Source of the DNA: Lachnospiraceae bacterium
GTDB lineage: Bacteria > Bacillota > Clostridia > Lachnospirales > Lachnospiraceae
Direction: 5' to 3'
Assembly: GCA_910575565.1 (NCBI GenBank)
Contig: CAJTFL010000019.1
Location: 1-64,000, forward strand
DNA: 64,000 nucleotides
This document shows, in pieces, positions 26,378 to 34,637 of this stretch. Below the pieces are notes generated by a model, which saw only the letters and a program-made list of their open reading frames with translations, ran no database searches and was not told the origin of the DNA. Made by a program: the position numbers and the translations under genes. Within the stretch, counting starts at the first letter, position 1; each line of letters opens with the position of its first letter.

Positions 26378-27349
26378 ATGAGGATTGGATTTTTGGGAGC
26401 GGGGAGAATCGCAGAGGTAGTTGCACCGGCGGTGGTGCAGGCAGAGAATGTGGAGCGCATGGCGGTGGCGGCCAGGGATTTGTCCAGGGCTAAGGCGTTT
26501 GCAGAGAAATGGGGCTTTAAGAAGGCTTACGGAAGCTATGAGGAAATGATGGAAGATCCGGAGGTGGACGTGGTTTACATCGGGACGCCCCATTCCTGCC
26601 ATTACCGTCAAATGATGATGGCTATGGAGCATGGCAAGGGCGTATTTTGCGAAAAGGCCTTCTGCATTAACGCTTCCCAGGCAAGGGAAGTGGCGGATTA
26701 CGCAGAGCGTCACGGGCTTTTTGCGGCAGAAGCCATTTGGACCAGGTATATGCCTTCCCGAAAAGTGATTAAGGAGTTAATTGACAGCGGCATAATCGGG
26801 ACTCCGGCCATGCTGACGGCGAGCCTATGCTATGATGTGGCGGGCAAGGAGCGGATCTTAAAGCCGGAGCTGGCAGGCGGGGCTTTGCTGGATTTAGGGG
26901 TATATGGGATTAATTTTGCCCTGATGTGCTTTGGGGATCAGATTGAGCGGGTTGAGTCGTCGGTGCAGATGCATCCCACCGGCGTGGACGGCATGGAAAG
27001 CATCACCCTCTTTTTTCAGGATAGGCGGGCGGCGGTCATTACCGCCGGGATTTATTCCCGCTCTGACCGGAAAGGGATTATCCATGGGGACAAAGGGTAT
27101 ATGGTTGTGGAGAATATCAATAATCCCCAGTCCGTTTCGGTTTTTGACACAAAGGACAATTTGGTGGAAAAACGGGAATTTCCCCAAAAGGTTAACGGCT
27201 ATGAATTCCAGTTTGAAGAGATTGGCGCAGCCTTTGACGCCGGGAAGACCCAGGCGGAGTCCATGCCCCTTAAGGATACGGTTTTTGTGATGGAGCTTTG
27301 CGATCGGCTGCGCAGGCAGTGGAAATTTAAGTATCCGGAGGAAAATTAA
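26378..27349 (+). CDS. Gfo/Idh/MocA-family NAD(P)-dependent oxidoreductase
   Basis: This 323-residue protein has an N-terminal Rossmann domain (GAGRIA at about residues 7-12) and the C-terminal alpha/beta domain of the family. The usual EKP motif reads EKA (VFCEKAF), as in dihydrodiol dehydrogenase-like members. Its substrate, probably a sugar or polyol derivative, cannot be predicted. ATG 26378 gives the conserved MRIGFLG start; the open frame begins earlier inside the terminator and is not used. It stands alone between terminator and the secG promoter. Confidence 0.85.
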   Translation: MRIGFLGAGRIAEVVAPAVVQAENVERMAVAARDLSRAKAFAEKWGFKKAYGSYEEMMEDPEVDVVYIGTPHSCHYRQMMMAMEHGKGVFCEKAFCINASQAREVADYAERHGLFAAEAIWTRYMPSRKVIKELIDSGIIGTPAMLTASLCYDVAGKERILKPELAGGALLDLGVYGINFALMCFGDQIERVESSVQMHPTGVDGMESITLFFQDRRAAVITAGIYSRSDRKGIIHGDKGYMVVENINNPQSVSVFDTKDNLVEKREFPQKVNGYEFQFEEIGAAFDAGKTQAESMPLKDTVFVMELCDRLRRQWKFKYPEEN

Positions 27350-27352
27350 GTG

Positions 27353-27381
27353 TTGTAATTGCGGAAAAAGTATGCTATGAT
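27353..27381 (+). promoter_or_regulatory. Promoter ahead of secG
   Basis: TTGTAA (27353-27358), 17-base spacer, TATGAT (27376-27381), lying just after the oxidoreductase stop and about 40 bases before the secG ribosome site. Confidence 0.75.
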
Positions 27382-27432
27382 ACAAAAAGTGTGATCAAAG
27401 CTATGATTGGCTATGGTTTAGGAGGTGGAAAC

Positions 27433-27672
27433 ATGACCGCATTGAAAATTGTCCTTACAATCATTTTTGTGATTATATGTATTGCTTTGTCCGTAATTAT
27501 TCTGATGCAGGAGGGCAAATCTTCCGGGTTAGGTTCTGTGGCTGGCATGGCGGATACCTACTGGGGGAAGAATAAGGGCCGCTCCATGGAAGGCGCACTG
27601 GAAAAATTTACGAGGTTTGCCGCAGTTGCGTTTATGCTGCTGGCATTAGTCCTGAATTATCTGAATCGGTAA
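27433..27672 (+). CDS. secG: Preprotein translocase subunit SecG
   Basis: This 79-residue membrane protein has two hydrophobic helices (about 5-25 and 57-76) joined by a loop with the family motif QEGKSSGLGSVAG. It is part of the SecYEG channel and helps SecA-driven protein export. ATG 27433 has AGGAGGTGG upstream. The order secG then rnr is common in Firmicutes; smpB, often the next gene, is not here. Confidence 0.93.
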   Translation: MTALKIVLTIIFVIICIALSVIILMQEGKSSGLGSVAGMADTYWGKNKGRSMEGALEKFTRFAAVAFMLLALVLNYLNR

Positions 27673-27682
27673 GGGGAAGCAG

Positions 27683-27710
27683 AGCACTCTTGGAAACAAG
27701 GGTGCTTTTT
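27683..27710 (+). terminator. Terminator between secG and rnr
   Basis: AGCACTCTTG pairs with CAAGGGTGCT around GAAA (one wobble pair), followed by TTTT. Some read-through into rnr is likely, because I see no separate strong promoter in the 80 bases that follow. Confidence 0.85.
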
Positions 27711-27789
27711 CCGTCAGAGGGAAACCAAAAAAAGAGGCAGAAAAAGAAATCGAAAAAAGAAATGAAAACAAAAAGAAGCAGGAGCATAT

Positions 27790-29958
27790 ATGGAGAATAA
27801 GAAATTAAATGAGCGAAAAGAAATGCTGACGAAGCTAATCCACGATCCGGCTTACCGGCCCATGAAGGCCAAGGAGATCGCCATCCTTTTGGATATCCCC
27901 AAGGAGCAGCGGGGAGAGCTGATGGAGGTTCTTGATGCATTGGTGGAGGAAGGGAAGATCGGGATTTCCAAAAAAGGAAAATACGGCAGGCCGGAGCGGC
28001 TGACCGTGACGGGGATATACTCCGGCCATCCCAAGGGATTTGGGTTTGTGACGGCAGAGGGGATGGAGCGGGATATCTATATTCCGGCGGAGAAGACGGG
28101 AAACGCCATGCACGGCGATAAGGTGCAGCTTGCGGTGGGGCCAGAAAGCGGCGGGAAACGGCCGGAGGGCATGATCATCAAGGTGCTGGAGCGGGCAAAC
28201 CGGGAGATCGTGGGGTATTACCAGAAGAATAAGAATTTCGGCTTTGTGATACCGGATAACCAGAAGATTGGCAGGGATATTTTTATCCCCAGCGGAAAGG
28301 ATATGGGGGCAGTCACAGGCCATAAGGTGGTTGCGGTGATCACAGATTACGGAAGCATGGGCCGGGATGGGGCTTTGCCTGGCAATCCGGAAGGCGTGAT
28401 TGCAGAGATTATCGGCCATGTAAACGATCCGGGGACGGATATCCTTTCCCTTGTCCGTGCCTATGGCCTGCCGGAGGAATTCCCGGAGGAGGTGATGGAG
28501 GAAGCCAGGAAGGCTCCGGATGAGGCAATGCCAGAGGAATATCAGGGCCGCCTGGATCTGCGTTCCCTTCCCACCGTCACCATCGATGGAGAGGATGCCA
28601 AGGATTTGGATGATGCAATTACCTTGTCAAAGGAGGGAGGGCGCTACCGCCTGGGCGTCCACATCGCGGACGTTACCCATTACGTGAAAGAGGGGAGCGC
28701 TTTGGATCAGGAAGCGCTAAGGCGGGGAACCAGCGTTTACCTGGTGGATCGGGTAATCCCCATGCTTCCCCACAAGCTGTCCAACGGCATCTGCTCCTTA
28801 AATGCCGGGGCGGATCGGCTGGCCTTAAGCTGTTTGATGGAAATTGACGGGAAAGGGAATATACTAGGCCATCAGATTGCGGAGACGGTGATCCGTGTGG
28901 ACAGGAGGATGACGTACACGGCGGTAAATGGGATCATTACCCATGAGGATCCGGCACTGATGGAGGAATACCGGGAATTTGTCCCCATGTTCCAGCTGAT
29001 GAAGGAGCTTTCCGGGCGGATCAGGGAGCGCAGGTACGGAAGGGGAGCGGTGGATTTTGACTTCCCGGAAAGCAAGATTGTGCTGGACGAACAGGGAAAG
29101 CCGGTGGAGATAAAGCCCTATGAGCGGAATGCGGCCACGAAACTAATCGAAGATTTTATGCTGGCGGCCAATGAGACGGTAGCGGAGGATTTTTACTGGC
29201 AGCAGATTCCCTTCCTTTACCGGAGCCATGAGAAGCCGGATCCGGAAAAGATTAAGCAGTTTACGGCCTTCCTCCATAATTTCGGGTACACGCTCCATGT
29301 CCAGAACGGGGAGCTTCATCCTAAGGAGCTGCAAAAGCTGTTTGATCAGGCAGAAGGCAGCCCGGAAGAAGTGCTGATCCGCCAGCTGGCGTTGCGTTCC
29401 ATGAAGCAGGCAAAGTATACCATAGACTGCAGCGGCCATTTCGGGCTGGCAGCTAGTTTTTACTGCCATTTTACCTCCCCTATCCGCCGGTATCCGGATC
29501 TGCAGATTCACCGGATAATCAAGGAGCAGCTGGCCCAGGGCCTAAGCGAGGGGCGGACGGCCCACTATGGTTCCATCCTTCCCCAGATAGCCATCCAGAC
29601 CTCTGCCTTAGAGCGGAGGGCGGAAGAGGCGGAGCGGGAGACGGATAAGCTGAAAAAGTGCGAATATATGTCCAGGTTTATCGGGGAAGCCTTTGAGGGC
29701 GTGATCTCTGGCGTGACCAACTGGGGACTTTACGTAGAGCTTCCCAACACGGTGGAAGGCCTGATTCGGATCCAGGAATTATCCGATGATTACTATCTGT
29801 TTGACGAACCGAATTACCAGTTAATCGGGGAAACCACGGGAAAGACCTATAAGCTGGGGCAGAAAATCAAGGTGGCAGTGGCGAAGACGGACAAGCTGTT
29901 AAAAACCATAGACTTTGTGCCGGAGAACCTGTTGAAGGTATCTGGAGAAGGGAAATAG
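27790..29958 (+). CDS. rnr: Ribonuclease R
   Basis: This 722-residue 3'-5' exoribonuclease degrades structured RNA and works with tmRNA in quality control. Domains in order: N-terminal winged helix (~15-70), two cold-shock domains (GFGFV repeats at ~80-230), the RNB catalytic domain (DGEDAKDLDDAI with the metal-binding aspartates, ~265-590) and a C-terminal S1 domain (FEGVISGVTNWGLYVELPN). Length is standard. The low-similarity linker between the cold-shock domains and RNB looks normal for clostridia. Confidence 0.95.
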   Translation: MENKKLNERKEMLTKLIHDPAYRPMKAKEIAILLDIPKEQRGELMEVLDALVEEGKIGISKKGKYGRPERLTVTGIYSGHPKGFGFVTAEGMERDIYIPAEKTGNAMHGDKVQLAVGPESGGKRPEGMIIKVLERANREIVGYYQKNKNFGFVIPDNQKIGRDIFIPSGKDMGAVTGHKVVAVITDYGSMGRDGALPGNPEGVIAEIIGHVNDPGTDILSLVRAYGLPEEFPEEVMEEARKAPDEAMPEEYQGRLDLRSLPTVTIDGEDAKDLDDAITLSKEGGRYRLGVHIADVTHYVKEGSALDQEALRRGTSVYLVDRVIPMLPHKLSNGICSLNAGADRLALSCLMEIDGKGNILGHQIAETVIRVDRRMTYTAVNGIITHEDPALMEEYREFVPMFQLMKELSGRIRERRYGRGAVDFDFPESKIVLDEQGKPVEIKPYERNAATKLIEDFMLAANETVAEDFYWQQIPFLYRSHEKPDPEKIKQFTAFLHNFGYTLHVQNGELHPKELQKLFDQAEGSPEEVLIRQLALRSMKQAKYTIDCSGHFGLAASFYCHFTSPIRRYPDLQIHRIIKEQLAQGLSEGRTAHYGSILPQIAIQTSALERRAEEAERETDKLKKCEYMSRFIGEAFEGVISGVTNWGLYVELPNTVEGLIRIQELSDDYYLFDEPNYQLIGETTGKTYKLGQKIKVAVAKTDKLLKTIDFVPENLLKVSGEGK

Positions 29959-29970
29959 GGATAAGGTGAA

Positions 29971-30084
29971 AAAAGGATGGGGCAAAACGGACGGTAAATT
30001 TTCTGCGCAATATAAGCAGGATAATATTGGTGAATATATCTGCCATATATTGTAGAGAAATACCGTGTTTTGCCCCATCCCTTT
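29971..30084. repeat. Long inverted-repeat structure after rnr
   Basis: AAAAGGATGGGGCAAAAC (29971-29988) faces GTTTTGCCCCATCCCTTTT (30066-30084). ACGGTA/TACCGT extends the pairing, and inner segments such as GCAGGATAATATT and AATATATCTGC also pair. The whole 114 bases would fold into one hairpin. It may be the rnr terminator, a small RNA, or a remnant of a fold-back element. Outside it the rnr-30168 gap shows no gene. Confidence 0.65.
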
Positions 30085-30168
30085 TAATTGCGAAGCCCCA
30101 CCCGTTTTATTCCTGCATCGGAAAACGATTGCTGCAGCATAAACAGTGCGCAAAGCTTAGGATCAAGC

Positions 30169-30447
30169 TTAAGAAAAAGAATCCTCATGCTTTCCGGCCG
30201 CGGCTTCCGGAAGATAGGGATATAGCTCCTCGTAAGCTTCTTCCTCCGCATTGCTCTGAGGCGGCGTGGGGATCAGCCCGGTGCAGTCCATGCTTGAGCA
30301 GATAGAACCTTCCAAATCATGGAATTCCCGGTGGAAGCCCATCTCCCCTGTATCTTTCGGAGAAAGGCCGTCAGTCTGATGAGCCTGTTGCGAAGCCTTT
30401 ACCGCTTTTTCCCCGTTTTGCCGTTCCTTTCGTTGAAACCAATTCAT
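30169..30447 (-). CDS. Small conserved-looking hypothetical protein
   Basis: This 92-residue protein starts MNWFQRKER and ends with an acidic, proline-containing tail (TGLIPTPPQSNAEEEAYEELYPYLP). On the minus strand, GAGGTG lies five bases before ATG 30447, a good ribosome site. I recall small Lachnospiraceae proteins with a similar TGLIPxPP and EAYEELYPYLP ending, but no function is known. It has no signal peptide or membrane segment. It is oriented against rnr. Confidence 0.65.
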   Translation of the reverse strand: MNWFQRKERQNGEKAVKASQQAHQTDGLSPKDTGEMGFHREFHDLEGSICSSMDCTGLIPTPPQSNAEEEAYEELYPYLPEAAAGKHEDSFS

Positions 30448-30546
30448 CAAATCACCTCGCTTTCATAGCTTAGTATGGAGGCGGGTGATTTTTTTTATAC
30501 GATAAATGAACGTGCGCCCAGTTACCAGCGATAAAAAAATGATGAC

Positions 30547-31167
30547 ATGTTAAATGCTTATCTGTTCCATATTCGTGGCGATGAACAGGCGGCATCCACC
30601 CAGCCCCAGACAACTTGGGCTACACCTGAGTGGAGGCAGGATGCTAAGGGCTGGCGCGTCCAGAATCCTGACGGTTCTTATCTGATGAATCAGCGGCATC
30701 AGTTCAACGGCCTTTGGTATTATATGGGAGCCGATTATGTAATCTATGAGCAGCCGCATACAGAACCTACACCAGATTTACCTACATTGGAAAATCCAAC
30801 ATTGGATAATCCAACGCAGGAAAAACCAATGTTGGAAAAACCTACGTTGGAAAATCCAATGCAATTAAATAAAGATATACAAAGAACTGACTTACCAACA
30901 AAAGAAAAAATAAATACGGATTTACAAAGTACCCATTCCATTCCTATCCTTTCCCCTAACCCCTCTCCTTTGGAGCAGGAAGCGGCTACGCCGCTGGAAC
31001 GGAAACGAAAGGAAGCGGAAGCACAGACCGCTTTTGAGATTTACCGGGAGATCATCAAGGAAAATATCGACTATGACATTCTCATACAGGATATGAAGTT
31101 TGACGGGGACAGGCTGAATGAAATTGTAGACCTCCTGCTGGAAACCGTCTGTGGTGTTAGTATATAA
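30547..31167 (+). pseudogene. RepA C-terminal (DUF6017-like) remnant joined to a cell-wall-repeat-like segment
   Basis: The 206-codon frame joins unrelated parts. Residues about 25-70 resemble a choline/cell-wall-binding repeat (GWRVQNPDGSYLMNQ, GLWYYMGADY). Residues 75-115 are imperfect repeats of LENPTLxNPT/EKP type. The last 65 residues (ERKRKEAEAQTAFEIYREIIKENIDYDILIQDMKFDGDRL in essence) match the C-terminal domain of replication initiators of conjugative elements and plasmids. The repeats and C-terminus are typical of such RepA proteins; the N-terminus is not. It ends against the left end of an IS. Probably a deletion product, not a working initiator. Confidence 0.6.
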
Positions 31168-31168
31168 G

Positions 31169-31858
31169 TGTGGACAGGAAAAGTTGAACAACCTATACGA
31201 TCAAATGAAAGAGCAAAGGAGATGAAAGGCATAGCGAAAAATCAAAAATCTTACACTCCGGAATTTAAACAGCAGATCGTGGACCTGTATAATGCTGGAG
31301 GAACCTCGTATCCACAACCGGAACGTGAATATGGCGTAAATCGGAGTACGATTAGCGGTTGGGTAAAGCATCTTTCCCCGATCAAGGTATCAGAGGAGGA
31401 AACGGTTACCCTCAAGGAGTATAAGGCTCTCCAAAAAGAAACCCAGCGCCTTAAGATCGAGAACGAAATACTAAAAAAAGCGACCGCCATATTCGCAAAA
31501 GAACAATAGCCGAGATTGTTGCATTTATCCAGAATAACTTAACCAATTACTCTGTATCCCAGCTTTGCAGTGCCCTGAAATCCCCAAGGAGTACCTATTA
31601 CAAGGCTCTGGTTTGTGTACCTTCAAATAAGCGGATGGAGTATGAGGAATTCGGCAGGAAAGTGAAACAGGCCTTTGAGGATTCCAAACGCAGATATGGG
31701 GCTGTCAAACTATGCCGTGTACTAGGTGGCGCCGGGACACCCTGCAGCATCAAGCGGGTCCAGAGGCATATGGCAGGGCAGGGACTGCGCTCTGTGGTAG
31801 TAAAGAAGTACAGCCACCATGCCAATCATGGCAGTATCCCAGATGATAAAGTGAATAT
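31169..31858 (+). mobile_element. IS3-family element A, truncated at its 3' end
   Basis: The left end is probably TGTGGACAGGAAAAGTTGAAC at about 31169. orfA (31222) is intact and orfB is cut near 31858, where the sequence changes to the second, oppositely oriented IS3 remnant. No right end is present, so it cannot move by itself. Confidence 0.75.
31222..31509 (+). CDS. IS3-family transposase OrfA
   Basis: This 95-residue protein has a helix-turn-helix (PEFKQQIVDLYNAGGTSYPQ to NRSTISGWVKHL) and a C-terminal leucine-zipper-like helix (LKEYKALQKETQRLKIENEILKKA). OrfA binds the IS ends and is joined to OrfB by a -1 frameshift. The slippery run A7G lies at 31473-31480, after which the -1 frame continues KSDRHIRKRT and on into OrfB. 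ATG 31222 has AAAGGAG upstream. Confidence 0.85.
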   Translation: MKGIAKNQKSYTPEFKQQIVDLYNAGGTSYPQPEREYGVNRSTISGWVKHLSPIKVSEEETVTLKEYKALQKETQRLKIENEILKKATAIFAKEQ

Positions 31859-31916
31859 CTTCCAGCCTTTTTTCCTTTTTAAGCTGTCTGCCCGAAGGCT
31901 TCCTGGTCTTAAATGA
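31476..31916 (+). pseudogene. IS3-family transposase OrfB, truncated
   Basis: From the A7G slip site the frame reads through the HTH_21-like start of OrfB (FIQNNLTNYSVSQLCSALKSPRSTYYK, then RRYGAVKLCRVL and SIKRVQRHM) but ends where the rve integrase domain with the DDE residues should begin. The last 20 codons come from the antisense of the second IS remnant. No transposase activity is possible. Confidence 0.8.
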
Positions 31917-31976
31917 ATACTATCCATTTCTTGAAACGCCCAGTATTTCCAGCACCCTGCTGACATTCAGCCGGCG

Positions 31977-32485
31977 TTTTTGTTCCGCTTTTCGCCTCTG
32001 CTCACATTTAGAGGTTTCAATGAAACAAGCCTGTGTCCGTTTCCCAGAATGCCGATGGCTTTTTTTAATATTTCCAAAGCGTCCTGTGTATCCCTTAATT
32101 CTTTTTTCAGCCTAGTACTGCGTTGCGTAAATTCCAGTGAATATGCACCCGCTGTCTACGTCATCTGTAAATCCCACGAAACTCGACGTAGCACCACTAC
32201 GCCTTCGTTTCGCGGGATTCACATCTAACGCAGACATCAGACGCCTATTCACCGTTATTTATGCAACGCAGTACTAGCTATTTCCTTTGCCTCATCGCTT
32301 GCATAATTGCCAGATCCCCTTACAGGCACTTCACCGTTATTTTCCCTGGCAGTTTTGACCCATGTACCCAGAGCAGTTTTACTGGCAGCAAGGTTCCCTG
32401 CACACTTTTTTAACCCTAGTTCCTTGTGTTCCAAATAATATTTCACTGCATCCTCTTTAAATTGTTTATCGTATTGTTTACTCAT
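31977..32485 (-). pseudogene. IS3-family OrfA, split by the MITE
   Basis: Residues 1-70 (MSKQYDKQFKEDAVKYYLEHKE to SDEAKEIA) lie at 32485-32276, and the continuation RLKKELRDTQDALEILKKAIGILG lies at 32115-32040, on the other side of the MITE. Removing the 158-bp element and one CTAG joins them in frame. The inserted segment gives STALHK and a stop, so OrfA ends early. Confidence 0.85.
32112..32277 (-). mobile_element. 158-bp MITE, copy 2, inserted in an IS3 orfA
   Basis: The element 32116-32273 is the reverse complement of copy 1 with a single difference in one terminal repeat (GCGTTGCATAAAT for GCGTTGCGTAAAT). CTAG flanks it on both sides, and the interrupted orfA needs only one CTAG, so the 4-bp target duplication is directly shown. 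The near-identity of the copies points to recent movement or gene conversion. Confidence 0.93.
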
Positions 32486-32688
32486 GAAAAATCTCCATCC
32501 TTTCTATAACTCTATTGTAAGTTATTTTATAGAATTTTCCACTTTTAACTTGTACTATTTATATTCTAACACCAGTCTACACAGTTCTATCAATTAGCTA
32601 AAATAATTCCTATACCAAGCAAAAATTGTCTTGAAGTTATTCGGCTGGACGCATATAATTATACTAATAAAAATTAGAGAAAGTGTGA

Positions 32689-32886
32689 ATGGAGATGTTA
32701 GAGTATATTTCTGCCCCGGAAGCGGCGCAAAAATGGGGCATTTCAGAAAGACGGGTGCAAAAGCTATGTGAGGAAAACCGCATACCGGGTGTAGCAAAAT
32801 TTAGTCGGCTATGGCTGATACCAAAAGACGCTGAAAAACCAACAGATGCCCGGTTGAAAGCAGAAAGGAAGAAAAAACATGAATAA
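32689..32886 (+). CDS. Small helix-turn-helix DNA-binding protein
   Basis: This 65-residue protein has an excisionase/MerR-like helix-turn-helix (YISAPEAAQKWGISERRVQKLCEENRIPG) and a basic tail (FSRLWLIPKDAEKP). Similar small proteins often precede the two-component genes of mobile lantibiotic-immunity loci. Its stop overlaps the response regulator start by 8 bases, so they are translated together. It may take part in regulating the exporter operon. Confidence 0.75.
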   Translation: MEMLEYISAPEAAQKWGISERRVQKLCEENRIPGVAKFSRLWLIPKDAEKPTDARLKAERKKKHE

Positions 32887-33571
32887 AGTTTTGATTATTG
32901 ATGATGATAAAGAGCTTTGCGCATTGATTAAACAAAGTATTTTACAAGAGAGTATAGAAGCGGACTGCTGCTATTCCGGGAAATCCGGCTTGCTGCAACT
33001 AAAAGAAAAGGAATACCAGCTTGTCATACTGGACGTAATGATGCCCGGTTTCGATGGCTTTGAAACATTAGAACAGATTAGACAGGAAAGCAGTCTGCCT
33101 ATTTTAATGTTCACATCAAAAAATGACAGTGCTTCAAAAGTGCGTGGTTTGCGGGCGGGAGCCGATGATTATTTAACAAAACCTTTTGATATGGACGAGC
33201 TGGTTGCCCGTATTGTTTCATTGATTAGACGCTATACCCGCTTCAATCAAAAAGACGGACAGACACAGAGATTTGAGTTTGACGGGTTGACGATTGATTT
33301 TAATAGCCGTTCCATTGTCACAATAAATGGAGAATATGAACTTCCCCCGAAAGAGTTTGATCTTCTTCTGTTCCTTGCTAAAAATCAGGGAAAAATACTG
33401 ACAAAACAGCAAATATATGAAAAGGTATGGGGCGAAGAATATGTGTATGATGATAGTAATATTATGGCAATCATTAGCCGTTTACGGAAAAAAATAGAAG
33501 AAAATCCCGGAAGCCCTAAATATATACAGACGGTAAAAGGGATTGGCTACCGTTTCAGCAAGGAGGTATAA
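32879..33571 (+). CDS. OmpR-family response regulator
   Basis: This 230-residue regulator has a receiver domain with D8-D9-D10 acidic pocket, phosphorylated D52 in VILDVMMPG and K101 in TKPF, and a C-terminal winged helix (PPKEFDLLLFLAKNQG, YDDSNIMAIISRLRKKIE, IQTVKGIGYRF). It should be phosphorylated by the kinase just downstream and bind tandem half-sites. Four 11-bp direct repeats before the ABC genes (34557-34600) are the obvious target. Confidence 0.92.
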   Translation: MNKVLIIDDDKELCALIKQSILQESIEADCCYSGKSGLLQLKEKEYQLVILDVMMPGFDGFETLEQIRQESSLPILMFTSKNDSASKVRGLRAGADDYLTKPFDMDELVARIVSLIRRYTRFNQKDGQTQRFEFDGLTIDFNSRSIVTINGEYELPPKEFDLLLFLAKNQGKILTKQQIYEKVWGEEYVYDDSNIMAIISRLRKKIEENPGSPKYIQTVKGIGYRFSKEV

Positions 33572-33574
33572 CCG

Positions 33575-34498
33575 TTGTATACAGAAGCTATCATTGTGAT
33601 TGGAATAGTGATTGTTCTTTTATCTGTATGCAGTTCTGCGCTGACCGTCCGGCGTGTAAAAAAGCAGATTTCGGAAATATCTGACGCTTTGGAAGATATA
33701 AAAAATGGGAATGGAAACAGGCGTATTTTAGCAGAAACACATGAGCTTATTGCCCCTCTTGCTTATGCAATCAACGATATTATCCTGTCTTATGAAAAAA
33801 GGCTTTCTGCCTATCACCAGACGGACGAAACAAACAGGCAGCTTATGACGAGCCTTTCCCATGATGTAAGGACACCGCTTACCACACTGATTGGGTATTT
33901 GGACGCTGCACACAAAGGGATTGTAGACGGAAAAGAACGTGACGACTATATAGAAACTGCCCGCCGGAAAGCGCATGACTTGAAAGAATATATAGACGTG
34001 CTTTTTGATTGGTTTAAGTTAGGTTCTAATGAATTTTCCATGAACATAGCGGAGATTGATTTAACAGAGCTGACACGCAATATACTAATTGACTGGATAC
34101 CGATATTTGAAGATACACAGGTAGATTTCACGATTGACATTCCAGAACAGCCTTTCCGGGTGCAGATTGACCCGGACGGATATATGCGGATATTAAACAA
34201 CCTTATACAAAATGTAATCTCCCATAGCCATGCAGATAAAATTGAAATAGCTTTATCGGAACAGAACAGGAATGTAAAAATTCTCCTGTCTGATAATGGA
34301 ATAGGGATTGACAAGGAGGACTTAAAGCATATTTTTGATCGGCTGTATAAATGCGATAAGGGGCGGTCTGAAAAAGGCAGCGGTCTTGGTCTGTCTATCG
34401 TACATGAGCTTGTTGAAAAATTAAACGGAACAATAGTTGCAGACAGCACACCGGGAAAAGGAACAATTTTCACCCTGTTTTTCCCGTTGATAGACTAA
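33575..34498 (+). CDS. Sensor histidine kinase
   Basis: This 307-residue kinase has a single N-terminal membrane helix (about 5-22), a short HAMP-like linker, HisKA with H96 in SLSHDVRTPL, and an HATPase domain with N box (NNLIQNVISHSH), G1 DNGIGI and G2 GSGLGLSIV. With only one helix and no large outer domain it resembles the kinases that sense antimicrobial peptides with the help of a transporter. It follows the response regulator after 3 bases. Confidence 0.92.
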   Translation: MYTEAIIVIGIVIVLLSVCSSALTVRRVKKQISEISDALEDIKNGNGNRRILAETHELIAPLAYAINDIILSYEKRLSAYHQTDETNRQLMTSLSHDVRTPLTTLIGYLDAAHKGIVDGKERDDYIETARRKAHDLKEYIDVLFDWFKLGSNEFSMNIAEIDLTELTRNILIDWIPIFEDTQVDFTIDIPEQPFRVQIDPDGYMRILNNLIQNVISHSHADKIEIALSEQNRNVKILLSDNGIGIDKEDLKHIFDRLYKCDKGRSEKGSGLGLSIVHELVEKLNGTIVADSTPGKGTIFTLFFPLID

Positions 34499-34502
34499 TC
34501 AG

Positions 34503-34534
34503 CTCCCGCCCCTTATGGCGGGAGTAATTATTTG
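34503..34534 (+). terminator. Hairpin terminator after the histidine kinase gene
   Basis: CTCCCGCC (34503-34510) pairs with GGCGGGAG (34517-34524), followed by TAATTATTTG. It separates the regulator pair from the transporter operon. Confidence 0.7.
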
Positions 34535-34556
34535 TAAAGGTCTGCGTTCTAAAAAT

Positions 34557-34611
34557 TGCAAGGTTAATGCAAGATTGGTGCAAGGTTAATGCAAGGTTGG
34601 CGTGATAGAAT
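34557..34611 (+). promoter_or_regulatory. Four tandem 11-bp repeats with a -10 box ahead of the LanFEG-like operon
   Basis: TGCAAGGTTAA, TGCAAGATTGG, TGCAAGGTTAA and TGCAAGGTTGG follow each other without gaps (34557-34600). The 11-bp period puts each unit on the same face of the DNA, as for OmpR-type regulators. TAGAAT (34606-34611) is the likely -10 box, while the -35 position (GGTTAA) is poor, so activation by the response regulator is likely. AAGGAGG for the next gene is at 34623-34629. Confidence 0.8.
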
Positions 34612-34637
34612 GGCAGACATAAAAAGGAGGTTTCACA

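Larger units (their letters stand above)
31859..32580 (-). mobile_element. IS3-family element B, truncated and interrupted by a MITE
   Basis: On the minus strand the element begins near 32580, runs through orfA (ATG 32485), is interrupted by the 158-bp MITE with its duplicated CTAG (32112-32277), and continues into the first part of orfB (similar to RRLNVSRVLEILGVSRNG, then a stop in place of a tyrosine codon). It ends near 31859, where element A begins. It is a different IS3 member from A. Confidence 0.75.

Noticed and set aside
30027-30305. 92-codon plus-strand frame opposite the small minus-strand gene
   Set aside because: It begins inside the long hairpin after rnr and lacks a ribosome site. 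The minus-strand frame has a good site and better protein-like composition.
34557-34600. Four short repeats as a possible CRISPR array or plasmid iterons
   Set aside because: The units are contiguous 11-mers without spacers, lie in a promoter and stand next to an OmpR-type regulator. No CRISPR array or cas gene was seen anywhere in the window.
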